Source: Desulfuromonadales bacterium
Lineage (GTDB): Bacteria > Desulfobacterota > Desulfuromonadia > Geobacterales > Pseudopelobacteraceae
Direction: 5' to 3'
NCBI GenBank assembly: GCA_013349325.1
Contig: DUZX01000029.1
Coordinates: 1-46,161 of the forward strand
DNA length: 46,161 nucleotides
A program made the position numbers and the translations under genes. This document shows, in pieces, positions 1-9,222 of the stretch. The notes beneath the pieces were generated by a model. That model saw only the letters and a program-made list of their open reading frames with translations, ran no database searches and had not been told where the DNA came from. Position 1 is the stretch's first letter. Every line of letters starts with the position of its first letter.

Positions 1-119
1 AATGCAGCTTACGGTGGTTTGAAGCCTGCTCCTGCAAGCCGGCTTCGAGGGGCCGCCCCTCATCTTTCGTGCAGCACCGCAACTCTGGACTTGCGCCCTT
101 CGGTGCGTTCGTGGCGCAC
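1..119 (-). mobile_element. 5' end of a group II intron (partial, runs off the window)
   Basis: Read on the minus strand from 119, the sequence starts GTGCGCC and a GTGCG/CGCAC hairpin forms at once, followed by GGGCGCAAGTCC. Both are typical of the 5' end and domain I of bacterial group II introns. It begins one base after the GAT-GAC codons of the YADD motif of the upstream reverse transcriptase, exactly where that protein stops resembling the family. I infer an intron inserted into another intron's RT gene. The 3' part lies outside the window, so the RNA cannot be folded in full. A degenerate RT tail is the alternative. Confidence 0.5.
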
Positions 120-120
120 A

Positions 121-465
121 GTCATCGGCGTAACGGCTGAAGGTATGGTTCCGTTTCTCCAGTTCCTTGTCCAGTTCATCGAGTAAGATATTGGACAGCA
201 AGGGCGATAACGGCCCGCCCTGTGGCGTCCCTTCTACTCGTTGGGTGACGATGCCACCCTCGAACAGACCGGCTTGCAGGTAGCTGCGAATAAGGTACAG
301 TACCCGCCTGTCTTTGATTTTCCGGGCTACTCGCGACATGAGGATGTCGTGGTTGACACGGTCAAAGAATTTGGCAAGGTCAATGTCAACCACCCAGCGC
401 CGTCCTTCCGTTACTGCCTGACGAGCGGCGCGTACTGCCTGATGGGCGCTCTTGCCGGGACGAAA
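121..465 (-). pseudogene. ltrA: Group II intron reverse transcriptase/maturase fragment (5' truncated)
   Basis: About 115 residues of an intron-encoded reverse transcriptase. Visible in order are FRPGKSAHQAV, WVVDIDLAKFFD (first catalytic Asp), VNHDILMSR, EGTPQGGPLSPLLSNILLD and YADD (catalytic Asp pair). The normal first ~100 residues are absent. Instead the frame is continuous with the NifH-like protein upstream, with no stop between them. Homology ends at YADD, where another intron appears to start. The thumb, X (maturase) and endonuclease parts are not in the window. It is therefore not a working RT. No intron domain I precedes it, which points to deletion or recombination rather than a clean insertion. 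Confidence 0.85.
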
Positions 466-1242
466 CAGCGGATTCGGCTGCTGCTTTACCGTGAGGACAC
501 GTGCTTCATCGGTGATCTGATTTGCCAGGCGACGATAGTAATACGACTGACTTGAGAGCGGCGAGGCTTCGATTATGCTTTTACCGTAGAGTTCGCACTG
601 GCGCACGAGCAGTGAACGCGGAATTCTTCCCAATGTGTGAACACCCAACTGTTTGGCAAAATCGGAAACAAATGATTCTTCAAAAGAACTTGCAATACGA
701 TTCGGAATCAGGCCCCCAAATGGAACCGGAACATGATTTTCCGAAAAATGGTCCAACTGCTGCAGGATCAGATTGACGGTCGTTAACGACTTAAAGTCGG
801 CAGTTGTGGCGGCAAAAACGCGATGAACATCAATCCTTTCAAAAATATATGGCAGAACACCGAGGTGGCCACCGGAGAGGTCGTAGAGTACAAAGTCAGG
901 AGAGAGAGACGCAATCAGATCGTGCTGCAGGAGCAGGTCCAACGCCTGCACCGTCCCTGGGAGAGTGTTCCCCGTCTGCGCAATGCCCAACTCGATGCAG
1001 TAGATGTCCTTAAAACATCGCTGTACGACCGTGTCAAATGAAACGGTCCCGTGCCGTCTATACTGATCCCAGACGGTGCTGATACCGAAACCGCCGTTCA
1101 GGGTTGTGGAGGAGTCACCCTGCGGCCCACAGCCGACCTGCAGAATCCGGAAACCGGCCTCCACCAGCGCCGCTGAAACGTTGGAAACTATGGTAGAAGT
1201 GCCGACGCCGCCTTTTCCGTAAAAGACAATATGTTCTGTCAT
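466..1242 (-). pseudogene. Degenerate NifH/BchL-like ATPase, 3' end replaced by RT sequence
   Basis: ATG at 1242 opens a frame of about 259 residues that aligns with the nitrogenase iron-protein family. It starts MTEHIVFYGKGGVG (P-loop), followed by VGCGPQGDSS (switch I region), YDLSGGHLG (switch II region), GGLIPNR and a C-terminal YYRRLANQI segment ending at PNPL. Key residues are changed. The Walker A lysine is Thr (GKGGVGTST), the switch I Asp and Lys of DPK are Gly and Gln, and both Cys that hold the bridging 4Fe-4S cluster in NifH are missing. The natural C-terminus is lost and the frame runs on into the RT fragment. No nitrogenase partner genes are visible. It is either a decaying paralogue or a repurposed non-ATPase. 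The family call is solid; the function is unknown. Confidence 0.75.
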
Positions 1243-1310
1243 AAGTTATTCCCCATCGCATTTTTTCACAGAGTAGTACGAAAACGGCAAGCAATAACTC
1301 ACCAAGTGCA

Positions 1311-1379
1311 TAAAAAGGCCGAACCGTTTCCTTGTGCAGGAATCTGATCCGGCCTCCGGTTATCCAGTCAGCTCGGCTT
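1311..1379 (-). promoter_or_regulatory. Candidate structured leader / terminator-like RNA upstream of the NifH-like gene
   Basis: On the minus strand this stretch can fold as a three-way junction. The closing stem is AAGCCGA with TCGGC-CTT. One arm pairs CTGA with TCAG and CCGG with CCGG. A second arm is TTCCT-gcaca-AGGAA. A CTTTTTA run follows directly. It ends about 70 bases before the ATG at 1242. It could be a riboregulator, an attenuator or a plain terminator. I recognise no known riboswitch consensus. Pairing was found by eye only. Confidence 0.3.
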
Positions 1380-1446
1380 GTTATACTTCTATCGAAGTTA
1401 CAGGTATAATCAGAAAAATTATTCCCCGAATAAAAATGTCTATTAA

Positions 1447-1478
1447 GACTATAGATAAAGAATGTTATATCTAAAGTC
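1447..1478. repeat. Inverted repeat, 11-bp arms, possible operator
   Basis: GACTATAGATA (1447-1457) and TATCTAAAGTC (1468-1478) pair at 10 of 11 positions across a 10-base spacer. It sits in the AT-rich divergent region between the NifH-like gene and ilvD, about 205 bases from the former and 180 from the latter. The spacing suits a dimeric regulator bound on one face of the helix. No regulator gene is adjacent. The rest of 1243-1657 shows only the leader and promoter listed separately. Confidence 0.4.
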
Positions 1479-1551
1479 AAGCTTTTTATTAAGCCAGATT
1501 TTTATTTATTTTAAACAGCCGGATATGATTTACATCTGCGTTCGGATAAAA

Positions 1552-1580
1552 TTGAAAAATATTCGCTCTTTCGTTATGGT
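1552..1580 (+). promoter_or_regulatory. Possible sigma-70 promoter of ilvD
   Basis: TTGAAA at 1552-1557 and TATGGT at 1575-1580 are separated by 17 bases, about 78 bases before the ilvD start. The -35 match is good and the -10 match is moderate. No leader peptide or T-box was seen in the short interval before ilvD. Confidence 0.35.
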
Positions 1581-1657
1581 GCAGATTCGAGTACTTTTAG
1601 CAACCGGCCCAACACTATTCTGTCAAACTTCCACCACACCATGTAAAGGGGACATCG

Positions 1658-3526
1658 ATGATTCCATACCGTTCAGCAACGACAACCAGTGGCCGCAATA
1701 TGGCCGGAGCGCGCGCCCTCTGGCGAGCAACCGGCGTTAAAGAAAGCGATTTCGGGAGACCGATCATTGCGGTGGTCAATAGCTTTACCCAGTTTGTCCC
1801 CGGACACGTCCATCTGAAAGACATCGGCCAACTGGTCTGTCGTGAAATCGAAAAGGCTGGTGGTATTGCCAAGGAATTCAATACCATCGCCATTGATGAT
1901 GGTATTGCCATGGGTCATGGTGGCATGCTCTACAGCCTGCCTTCGCGTGAACTCATCGCGGATTCGGTCGAATACATGGTTAATGCGCACTGTGCCGATG
2001 CCATGGTCTGTATCAGTAACTGTGACAAAATCACCCCCGGCATGTTGATTGCGTCACTGCGCTTGAATATCCCGTCGATCTTTGTTTCGGGTGGGCCGAT
2101 GGAAGCTGGAAAGGCCGTTTTGGGTGCTGGCGTGAAGGCGCTTGATCTGGTTGACGCTATGGTTATGGCTGCTGATGCAGCGGTGAGCAATGAAGACTGC
2201 CTGAGCATTGAGCGTTCTGCCTGCCCGACCTGCGGCAGCTGCTCGGGAATGTTCACTGCCAACTCGATGAACTGCCTGACCGAGGCTCTCGGGTTGAGTC
2301 TGCCGGGGAACGGTTCACTGCTGGCAACCCATGTTAGGCGACGTGACCTGTTTGAAGAGGCGGGACGGAGAATTGTTGATCTGACCAGACGTTTCTACGA
2401 GCAGGAAGACCGCGCTGTTTTACCACGCAGCATCGCGACCCTGGCAGCCTTCCGTAACGCCATGTGTCTTGATATCGCCATGGGCGGCTCGACCAACACC
2501 GTGTTGCACCTGTTGGCGGCCGCGCAGGAGGCCGGGGTCGCATTCAACATGCAGGAAATTGATGCCTTGTCACGTCGGGTGCCGCATATCTGCAAGGTAG
2601 CTCCGTCAACGCCGGACTATCATATGGAGGATGTCCATCGCGCCGGTGGAGTCTTCGGCATCCTCGGGGAATTGTCACGGGCCGGACTTCTCGACACCTC
2701 GGTGGCAACCGTCCACTCCACAACGTTGGACGAGGCCCTGAATCACTGGGACATCGCAGGAACGTTATCGCCGGGAGCAGAAGAACGGTATCTGGCGGCC
2801 CCCGGTTGCAAACCGATGCTTGAAGCCTTTGGTCAGGATCGCCAGTGGGAGAGCCTTGATCTGGACCGCGAAAATGGTTGTATCCGCAATCTTGAGCATG
2901 CCTACAGCAAGGATGGCGGCTTGGCGGTACTGTACGGCAATCTGGCTCCGAACGGCTGTATCGTCAAGACCGCCGGTGTCGATGCGTCGATCCTCTGTTT
3001 TACGGGGCGTGCACGGGTTTTTGAGAGTCAGGATGCTGCCGTCGAGGCGATTCTTGCGGACACCGTGGTGGCAGGTGATCTGGTTCTGATCCGCTATGAA
3101 GGTCCCAAAGGTGGTCCGGGGATGCAGGAGATGCTCTATCCGACCAGTTATCTGAAATCCAAAGGGCTGGGTAAAGCCTGCGCTCTGGCTACTGATGGCC
3201 GTTTCTCAGGGGGAACCTCCGGTCTTTCGATCGGACATGTCTCACCTGAAGCGGCGAGTGGCGGTGCCATCGCGCTGGTTGAAGAAGGAGATACCATTCT
3301 GATCGATATCCCGCAGCGCAGTATCCGCATCGATATCAGTGATGAACTGCTTGCGGAACGTCGCAAAAAAATGGAAGCGAAAGGGGTCGATGCCTGGATG
3401 CCGGTCGGTCGCCAACGCGAAGTGAGTGTTGCACTGCGGGTGTATGCCGCGATGGCGACCAGCGCAGATAGAGGTGCGGTGCGAGACCTGAGCGCTTTAA
3501 CTATCTGTCAGGGTGAACAGTCGTGA
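1658..3526 (+). CDS. ilvD: Dihydroxy-acid dehydratase
   Basis: Converts 2,3-dihydroxy-isovalerate and 2,3-dihydroxy-3-methylvalerate to the 2-keto acids for valine, isoleucine and leucine in the cytoplasm. The 622-residue length and sequence match the E. coli-type enzyme (616 residues). Fe-S and metal-site motifs are intact: [10 protein letters not shown] (Cys122 and the carbamylated Lys124), the [11 protein letters not shown] block near residue 194, and an AIDDG motif near 80. The ATG at 1658 follows AAAGGGGA at good spacing. The stop overlaps the GTG of the leuC remnant by 4 bases, so ilvD and leuCD were once translationally coupled. No other branched-chain genes are present, so this may be an acquired or second copy. 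Confidence 0.96.
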   Translation: MIPYRSATTTSGRNMAGARALWRATGVKESDFGRPIIAVVNSFTQFVPGHVHLKDIGQLVCREIEKAGGIAKEFNTIAIDDGIAMGHGGMLYSLPSRELIADSVEYMVNAHCADAMVCISNCDKITPGMLIASLRLNIPSIFVSGGPMEAGKAVLGAGVKALDLVDAMVMAADAAVSNEDCLSIERSACPTCGSCSGMFTANSMNCLTEALGLSLPGNGSLLATHVRRRDLFEEAGRRIVDLTRRFYEQEDRAVLPRSIATLAAFRNAMCLDIAMGGSTNTVLHLLAAAQEAGVAFNMQEIDALSRRVPHICKVAPSTPDYHMEDVHRAGGVFGILGELSRAGLLDTSVATVHSTTLDEALNHWDIAGTLSPGAEERYLAAPGCKPMLEAFGQDRQWESLDLDRENGCIRNLEHAYSKDGGLAVLYGNLAPNGCIVKTAGVDASILCFTGRARVFESQDAAVEAILADTVVAGDLVLIRYEGPKGGPGMQEMLYPTSYLKSKGLGKACALATDGRFSGGTSGLSIGHVSPEAASGGAIALVEEGDTILIDIPQRSIRIDISDELLAERRKKMEAKGVDAWMPVGRQREVSVALRVYAAMATSADRGAVRDLSALTICQGEQS

Positions 3527-4373
3527 GTCGCGGGACTCTGTTTGATAAGGCCTGGAAGTTACATTCCATCGGGCAACTTGAAGAGGGACAGACCCAGCTG
3601 TTTACCGGCCTGCACCTGATTCATGAAGTCACCAGCCCGCAAGCCTTCGCGATGTTGCGCGATCTTGATCTGTAGGTCGCTTTTCCTGAAAACACCCTGG
3701 CAACGGTCGACCATATCGTACCAACCGATGACCAGTCACGCCCCTTTGCTGATCCATTGTCTGAAGAGATGATGAATGCGCTGGAAGAGAACACCACCGC
3801 GAGCGGGATTCGGCTTTACAATGTAGGCAGTGGTAAACAGGGGTTGTGCATATTATTGCGCCGGAACTCGGCTTGACCCAACCGGGTTTGACCGTTGCCT
3901 GTGGCGACAGCCATACCGCGACTCACGGCGCCTTCGGAGCTGTCGCCTTCGGGATTGGTACCAGCCAGGTGCACGACGTTCTGGCGACCCAGACTCTGGC
4001 GATGGACCCGCTGAAGGTGCGCCTCAATCCCTGCAAAAGTGGGGTGTACGGGCCGTGATTGGTGAAAGTTTCGCCGAAATATTTTTCAATAACAACATCG
4101 CCATGGGGATACACTGCGTAAGCTTTTCTGCAACCGACATTGACTGTCTTCAGGGGCTAATCGAAGCCAACCCGGCACGTATAGATTGAAGTCGATCTGG
4201 AAGCAAAGGCTGTCACCGCTGCGGATTCATCATTTACAATCAGGATGCCTGAGGCTGCGCGCCAGATGTTTGTACGCGGACAGCGGGACGCCACCGGGCA
4301 ACGGTTGGCCAATCTGATTCAGGTCAGATCGCGGGCCGCCCGGATCCCGTATCTGAATTCATTTATCCCCTGA
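3523..4373 (+). pseudogene. leuC-leuD remnant (isopropylmalate dehydratase large + small subunit, collapsed)
   Basis: The GTG at 3523 overlaps the ilvD stop and opens the N-terminus of LeuC ([17 protein letters not shown]). A TAG at 3673-3675 breaks it at codon 51. The frame resumes (NTLATVDHIVPTDDQ) and shifts by one base near 3843. LeuC then continues with [20 protein letters not shown] and stops matching after LATQTL. At about 4020 the sequence becomes the C-terminal part of LeuD in another frame ([19 protein letters not shown]), with a further break near 4187 before VDLEAKAVTA and the final IPYLNSF. About two thirds of leuC, including the cluster Cys residues, and the start of leuD are deleted. 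It cannot make an enzyme. The order ilvD-leuC-leuD indicates a former operon. Confidence 0.9.
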
Positions 4374-4376
4374 CGC

Positions 4377-4414
4377 ACTGAAGGGTCGCCGGAGCTTTCC
4401 GGTGACCCTTCAGT
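4377..4414 (+). terminator. Long hairpin after the leuCD remnant
   Basis: Two 17-base arms, starting ACTGAAGGGTC and ending GACCCTTCAGT, pair with one G-T wobble around a 4-base loop. There is no strong T run on either side, so termination strength is uncertain. It sits 3 bases after the final stop of the remnant. Confidence 0.55.
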
Positions 4415-4432
4415 TGTGTGATACTGACGAAT

Positions 4433-4464
4433 TTACAAAAGAGTCACCGTTCCGCTGTGACTCT
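4433..4464 (-). terminator. Terminator of the chemoreceptor gene
   Basis: On the minus strand AGAGTCAC and GTGACTCT form a hairpin (4440-4447 with 4457-4464), followed by TTTTGTAAATT. It begins 13 bases after the stop of the chemoreceptor. Confidence 0.65.
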
Positions 4465-4476
4465 GATCATTCCCGT

Positions 4477-6093
4477 CTACACAACTTTGAACTGACTGAC
4501 AATCCGCCGCAGATCATCTGCCAGTACCGACAACTGGCTGGCCGATGAGGCGGATTCCTTGGCACCTCGGGCAGTTTTTGCAACAACGTCTGTGATCTGC
4601 ATCATATTCCTGCTTATTTCGGAGGTTGTGGCGGTCTGCTCTTGAGCTGCCGTGGCAACCTGTTGAATCTGGGAATTGACGTCGTTGATCTGGCAAAGAA
4701 TCTGCTCCAGTGCCCTGCCGGAACCGGTCGCCTTCTCGCTACCTTTGGCAACTTCATTGACCCCTTCTTCCATGGTAACCACAGCGCTTTTAGTCTCTAG
4801 CTGAATCGCCTTGATCATTTCACTGATTTCACGAGTTGCTCGTGTGGTACGTTCGGCCAGTGCGCGCACCTCATCAGCAACAACTGCAAAGCCCCGCCCC
4901 TGTTCACCGGCCCGGGCGGCCTCGATGGCGGCATTCAACGCCAGCAGGTTGGTTTGATCAGCAATATCCTCGATCGTACCGACGATTTCGCCGATCTGAT
5001 CGGAGCGGCTACCGAGATTTTCGACCGCCTTGGCGGAGCTTCTGACCCGCTCGGCGATGCTGTTCATGACCGTAATGGTCTCATCCACAACTTTTGCTCC
5101 CGAAACGGCAGCTGCACTGGCCTGCTGGGAACCGTCCGATGCCAGCAGACAGTTCTGGGCAATATCGTTGGACGTGGCCGACATCTCTTCACCTGCCGTA
5201 GCAACCGTTTCAGCCTGCGCATTTACCTCCTCGGCACCGGTTGCCATCTGATTTGAATTGGACTGAAGTTGAACGGCTGATGACGAGACCTGCTCGCTGG
5301 TCTGGGCAATCTGCGAGATAATCCTCCGGATTTTATCAACGAGTGAGTTAATCTCATCTGCCAACTGCCCGAATTCATCGTTGGTGGGGACGATAATTTT
5401 TTTGGTAAGGTCCCCCTCACCCCTGGCAAGGTCGGTCACCTTGGTGACAAAATCGTTGAGCTTCTGCGTGACAGTAAATCTGAGAACGATCATCAGGCAG
5501 AGCAGACTGGCACCAAGTGCCACAGCACCTGCAAGCAGCAGCCAGGTGGTGGCTTTTCTACTGGCAGTATATCCCTGTTCTATGCTGGTATTTAGCTTGA
5601 GAGCACCCAGCATCTTTGTCTCTTTATCATGGCAACTCTGGCACCGTTCATCGTTGGGAAGAGGCAGGATGGTTTCAAGAATATGTACGCCATTCTGTTT
5701 ACCTTCGGAGCTGGCCGGTTGATTACTTTTCAGAACCTCTTCCACCAGAGCGTCACCCTTGGTGCCGCTACCGCGCTCCACACCCTTGTCGTTGTAAATC
5801 GAAAAAGCTACTGCCCGCTTACGTTCCATCACCTCTTTAATGTAGGCGTCAACTTTTTTCATGTCATCCGCCATCATGGCATTCTTGATGTCGTCACCCA
5901 TAACATTGACAAAGGTCAGACTGTTTTCACGCTGCAACCCCACCAGTGCCTGTTTTTCCAGATACAGCGCCGCACCTGCGACAATGACAAGGCCCGTTAC
6001 CAGCGCCAGACTTGCCGCCAGAAGAATCTTGGTGGCGATGCCGGTTCTTATTCCGGTGCGTACGGGTGAAGGCGTAACCTCTTGCAGTGACAT
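4477..6093 (-). CDS. Methyl-accepting chemotaxis protein with c-type haem sensor domain
   Basis: A 538-residue chemoreceptor that would signal to CheA through CheW. In order: TM1 about 22-44, a periplasmic domain about 45-181, TM2 about 182-205, a HAMP linker to about 260, then a long cytoplasmic coiled coil with the conserved hairpin tip ([19 protein letters not shown]). The periplasmic domain holds CQSCH at residues 151-155, a covalent haem c site. It probably senses redox state or a haem ligand such as O2 or NO, as in known Geobacter haem-containing chemoreceptors. The ATG at 6093 has GGAGGA upstream. uvrA lies 118 bases upstream on the same strand. The region between them is AT-rich with no clear hairpin, so a separate promoter is likely. 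Confidence 0.93.
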   Translation of the reverse strand: MSLQEVTPSPVRTGIRTGIATKILLAASLALVTGLVIVAGAALYLEKQALVGLQRENSLTFVNVMGDDIKNAMMADDMKKVDAYIKEVMERKRAVAFSIYNDKGVERGSGTKGDALVEEVLKSNQPASSEGKQNGVHILETILPLPNDERCQSCHDKETKMLGALKLNTSIEQGYTASRKATTWLLLAGAVALGASLLCLMIVLRFTVTQKLNDFVTKVTDLARGEGDLTKKIIVPTNDEFGQLADEINSLVDKIRRIISQIAQTSEQVSSSAVQLQSNSNQMATGAEEVNAQAETVATAGEEMSATSNDIAQNCLLASDGSQQASAAAVSGAKVVDETITVMNSIAERVRSSAKAVENLGSRSDQIGEIVGTIEDIADQTNLLALNAAIEAARAGEQGRGFAVVADEVRALAERTTRATREISEMIKAIQLETKSAVVTMEEGVNEVAKGSEKATGSGRALEQILCQINDVNSQIQQVATAAQEQTATTSEISRNMMQITDVVAKTARGAKESASSASQLSVLADDLRRIVSQFKVV

Positions 6094-6211
6094 ACGGTTC
6101 CTCCTGGGTAATAGGTGCCAACATGATGTAGAAAATAATATTTTTATTATAAATAAATTTTAGGTTGACGGACTATACAATAATTTTTTCGTTTAAGAAA
6201 GTTACTTTTCA

Positions 6212-9064
6212 TCACAGCAGCTTCCGCAGATACTGCCCGGTGTATGACCGCGTGACCCTGGCGACCTGCTCAGGCGTACCGACCGCAATGATCTCACCAC
6301 CGCGATCGCCCCCCTCCGGCCCCAGATCGACAATCCAGTCGGCGGTTTTGATTACGTCCAGATTATGCTCTATGATCACGATCGTATTGCCGGAATCGAC
6401 TAGCCGCTGAATGACCTCCAGCAGTTTGGCGATATCGTGAAAATGCAGACCGGTAGTCGGCTCATCCAGAATATAGATAGTACGACCGGTAGCACGCTTG
6501 GAGAGCTCTTTGGCCAACTTGACCCGCTGCGCTTCACCTCCTGACAAGGTCGTAGCGGCCTGCCCCAGCTTGATGTAGCCGAGTCCGACCTCATCCAGCG
6601 TGGCCAGCTTGTTCTTGATACGCGGGATGGCCCCCATGAATTCCAGTGCCTGTGAAACCGTCATGTCCAGCACATCGGCGATCGATTTACCCTTGAAATG
6701 AACCTCCAGCGTTTCGCGATTGTAGCGTGCCCCCTTGCAGACCTCGCACTCCACGTAGACATCCGGCAGGAAGTGCATCTCGATCTTGATGATGCCGTCG
6801 CCGGAACAGGCCTCACAGCGCCCCCCCTTGACGTTGAACGAATAGCGCCCCGGCTTGTAGCCGCGCAGTTTTGATTCGGGTAGATTCGAGAACAGGTCGC
6901 GGATATCGCCGAAGACGGCGGTGTAAGTGGCCGGATTGGAGCGCGGTGTGCGACCGATCGGCGACTGATCGATGTTGATGACCTTGTCAAGATGCTCAAG
7001 ACCCAGAATATCCCGGACGGCGCCCGATTTCTCACGACTGCGGTACAGCCGCTGTCCCAGCACCTTGTGAAGCGTGTCGATGATCAGGGTTGACTTGCCG
7101 GAGCCGGAAACACCGGTCACGCAGGTCATAACCCCCAGCGGAATTTCAACCGTGACATCTTTAAGGTTATTCTCGCCGGCGCCGATGATTTTGAGAGACT
7201 TGTCGCTCGTGCGGCGTTTCCTCGGTACCGCAATCGAGAGCTCACCCGACAGGTAGCGCCCGGTCAGCGAGGCAGGATTTTTCATGACCTCGGCCGGTGC
7301 CCCCTGGGCCACCACTTCACCGCCATGCACGCCGGCCCCCGGCCCCATATCGATCAGGTGATCGGCCTCCAGTATGGTCTCCTCGTCATGCTCAACCACC
7401 AGCACGGTGTTGCCGATGTCGCGCAAGCGCTTGAGCGTTCCCAGTAGACGGGCATTGTCGCGCTGGTGCAGGCCGATCGACGGTTCATCCAAAATATAAA
7501 GCACCCCCACCAGCGAAGAGCCTATCTGGGTTGCCAGGCGGATGCGTTGCCCCTCGCCACCCGACAGCGTGCCAGAGGTGCGATCCAGCGACAGATAATC
7601 CAGGCCGACGTTGACCAGAAAGGAGAGCCGCTCGCGGACCTCCTTCAGAATCCGGCGGGCGATTTCCTGTTCCTTATCGGTCAGCGTCAAGCCTTCAAAA
7701 AACGTCAGACAGTCGCGGATCGAAAGCGCCGTTACGTCGCGGATGGTCAGTTCTCCCACCAGAACATGCAGCGCCTCGGGACGCAGGCGGGCCCCCTGAC
7801 AGGTCGGACAGGGCATGACATTCATGTACTTCTCCAGATCTTCACGGGCGGCATCCGATTCGGTTTCGCGCCAGCGCCGCTGTAGATTGTTAAGTACCCC
7901 TTCAAACTCTTTCTGATAGGTATGACGGTGCTCGCCATCCTCCTCCCACCAGAACTCGATCTTTTCCCCCTTTGAACCGTTCAGGATGACGTCCTGAACC
8001 GCCGGTGACAGTTCCTTGAAAGGGGTGCGGATATCAAAATGATAGGCTTTGGCCAGTGCATCCAAAATCAGATGAAACCAGCCCGAAAGGCGCTTTTCCC
8101 AGGGTGCGATGGCACCTTCGCGCAGAGAGAGATCCGGGTTGGGGATCACCTGATCAGGATCAAAGTACATGCGCGTGCCGAGCCCGGTACACTCCGGGCA
8201 GGCGCCATGCGGATTGTTGAACGAGAACAGGCGAGGAGTAATCTCCTGATAGGAGATGCCGCAATCGACGCAGGCCAGTTTTTCGGAAAAAATCAGGGTC
8301 TGCTGATTTGGCTTGTCAGACCGGTCGAACGAGTCAGACCGGTTTGAAAGCACGTCAACTTTGACGACCCCTTCAGCATGATGCAGCGCCGTTTCCAGCG
8401 AATCGGCCAGGCGCCGCTGAACGCCTTCCTTGACAACGATCCGGTCCACAACGATATCGATGTCATGTTTTTTCTTCTTGTCCATCTCGATTTCATCAGC
8501 CAGCTCGCGCAGTGTCCCGTCCAGCACGACCCGCGTAAAGCCCTCTTTCCGGAGCTGATTCAACTCTTTCTTGTATTCCCCCTTGCGCCCCCGGATCATG
8601 GGTGCCAAAAGGGTCAGTTTGCTTCCGGTCGGCAGCGTCATAATCTGATCCACCATCTGCGAAACGGTCTGCGAGGTAATCTCCTTGTCGCAGGAGGTGC
8701 AGTGCGGTCGCCCGACCCGCGCGAACAGCAGGCGCAGGTAATCATAAATTTCGGTGACGGTGCCGACTGTCGAACGCGGGTTCTTGCTGGTGGTTTTCTG
8801 CTCGATCGAGATGGCTGGCGACAGCCCCTCGATCGACTCGACATCCGGCTTTTCCATCTGTTCCAAAAACTGGCGGGCGTAGGACGAGAGCGATTCGACA
8901 TAGCGGCGCTGCCCCTCGGCATAGATAGTATCAAACGCCAGGGTAGACTTACCGGAACCGGAGAGACCGGTGATGACGACCAGCCGGTCACGCGGGATTT
9001 CAACATCGATGCATTTGAGGTTGTGCTCGCAGGCACCTTTGACGATGATACTGGTGTGAGCCAT
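6212..9064 (-). CDS. uvrA: Excinuclease ABC subunit A
   Basis: DNA damage-recognition ATPase of nucleotide excision repair, working with UvrB and UvrC. It has 950 residues from the ATG at 9064 ([10 protein letters not shown]), close to the usual 940. Two ABC modules are visible: P-loops GLSGSGKST and GVSGSGKST, and signatures LSGGEGQR and LSGGEAQR. Zinc-binding CxxC pairs occur in the first module (CVDCG and CPECTG) and the second (CEACSG and CEVCKG). The frame stays open upstream to 9211, but AGAAGGA precedes the 9064 ATG and the conserved N-terminus starts there, so the shorter start is preferred. Transcribed divergently from the hybrid kinase at 9223. Confidence 0.97.
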   Translation of the reverse strand: MAHTSIIVKGACEHNLKCIDVEIPRDRLVVITGLSGSGKSTLAFDTIYAEGQRRYVESLSSYARQFLEQMEKPDVESIEGLSPAISIEQKTTSKNPRSTVGTVTEIYDYLRLLFARVGRPHCTSCDKEITSQTVSQMVDQIMTLPTGSKLTLLAPMIRGRKGEYKKELNQLRKEGFTRVVLDGTLRELADEIEMDKKKKHDIDIVVDRIVVKEGVQRRLADSLETALHHAEGVVKVDVLSNRSDSFDRSDKPNQQTLIFSEKLACVDCGISYQEITPRLFSFNNPHGACPECTGLGTRMYFDPDQVIPNPDLSLREGAIAPWEKRLSGWFHLILDALAKAYHFDIRTPFKELSPAVQDVILNGSKGEKIEFWWEEDGEHRHTYQKEFEGVLNNLQRRWRETESDAAREDLEKYMNVMPCPTCQGARLRPEALHVLVGELTIRDVTALSIRDCLTFFEGLTLTDKEQEIARRILKEVRERLSFLVNVGLDYLSLDRTSGTLSGGEGQRIRLATQIGSSLVGVLYILDEPSIGLHQRDNARLLGTLKRLRDIGNTVLVVEHDEETILEADHLIDMGPGAGVHGGEVVAQGAPAEVMKNPASLTGRYLSGELSIAVPRKRRTSDKSLKIIGAGENNLKDVTVEIPLGVMTCVTGVSGSGKSTLIIDTLHKVLGQRLYRSREKSGAVRDILGLEHLDKVINIDQSPIGRTPRSNPATYTAVFGDIRDLFSNLPESKLRGYKPGRYSFNVKGGRCEACSGDGIIKIEMHFLPDVYVECEVCKGARYNRETLEVHFKGKSIADVLDMTVSQALEFMGAIPRIKNKLATLDEVGLGYIKLGQAATTLSGGEAQRVKLAKELSKRATGRTIYILDEPTTGLHFHDIAKLLEVIQRLVDSGNTIVIIEHNLDVIKTADWIVDLGPEGGDRGGEIIAVGTPEQVARVTRSYTGQYLRKLL

Positions 9065-9189
9065 GGAGGTTCCTTCTAACGCGAAATGGGCATCAGCTAT
9101 AGCACGATTTGGTTTCAGAATGAAGAGGCTTCGCAGCGTCGTGGCAACCGTCAATTGAAATATCATTTCAGCACGTCCCGTGATATATA

Positions 9190-9208
9190 TCCTCTCAACA
9201 TGAGAGGA
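9190..9208. repeat. Perfect inverted repeat in the leader of the hybrid kinase
   Basis: TCCTCTC (9190-9196) and GAGAGGA (9202-9208) pair perfectly around AACAT, right after a TATATAT stretch and just before the ribosome-binding region (ACGGAG) of the kinase at 9223. It may be an operator or an RNA hairpin that limits ribosome access. Confidence 0.35.
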
Positions 9209-9222
9209 CAACGGAGCAGGCT

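Noticed and set aside
241-555. Plus-strand open frame of 104 codons over the RT
   Set aside because: The minus strand carries clear RT and NifH-like motifs across the same bases.
9065-9211. N-terminal extension of UvrA by 49 residues
   Set aside because: The extension has no family similarity, overlaps the divergent promoter region, and the ATG at 9064 has a good ribosome site and the conserved N-terminus.
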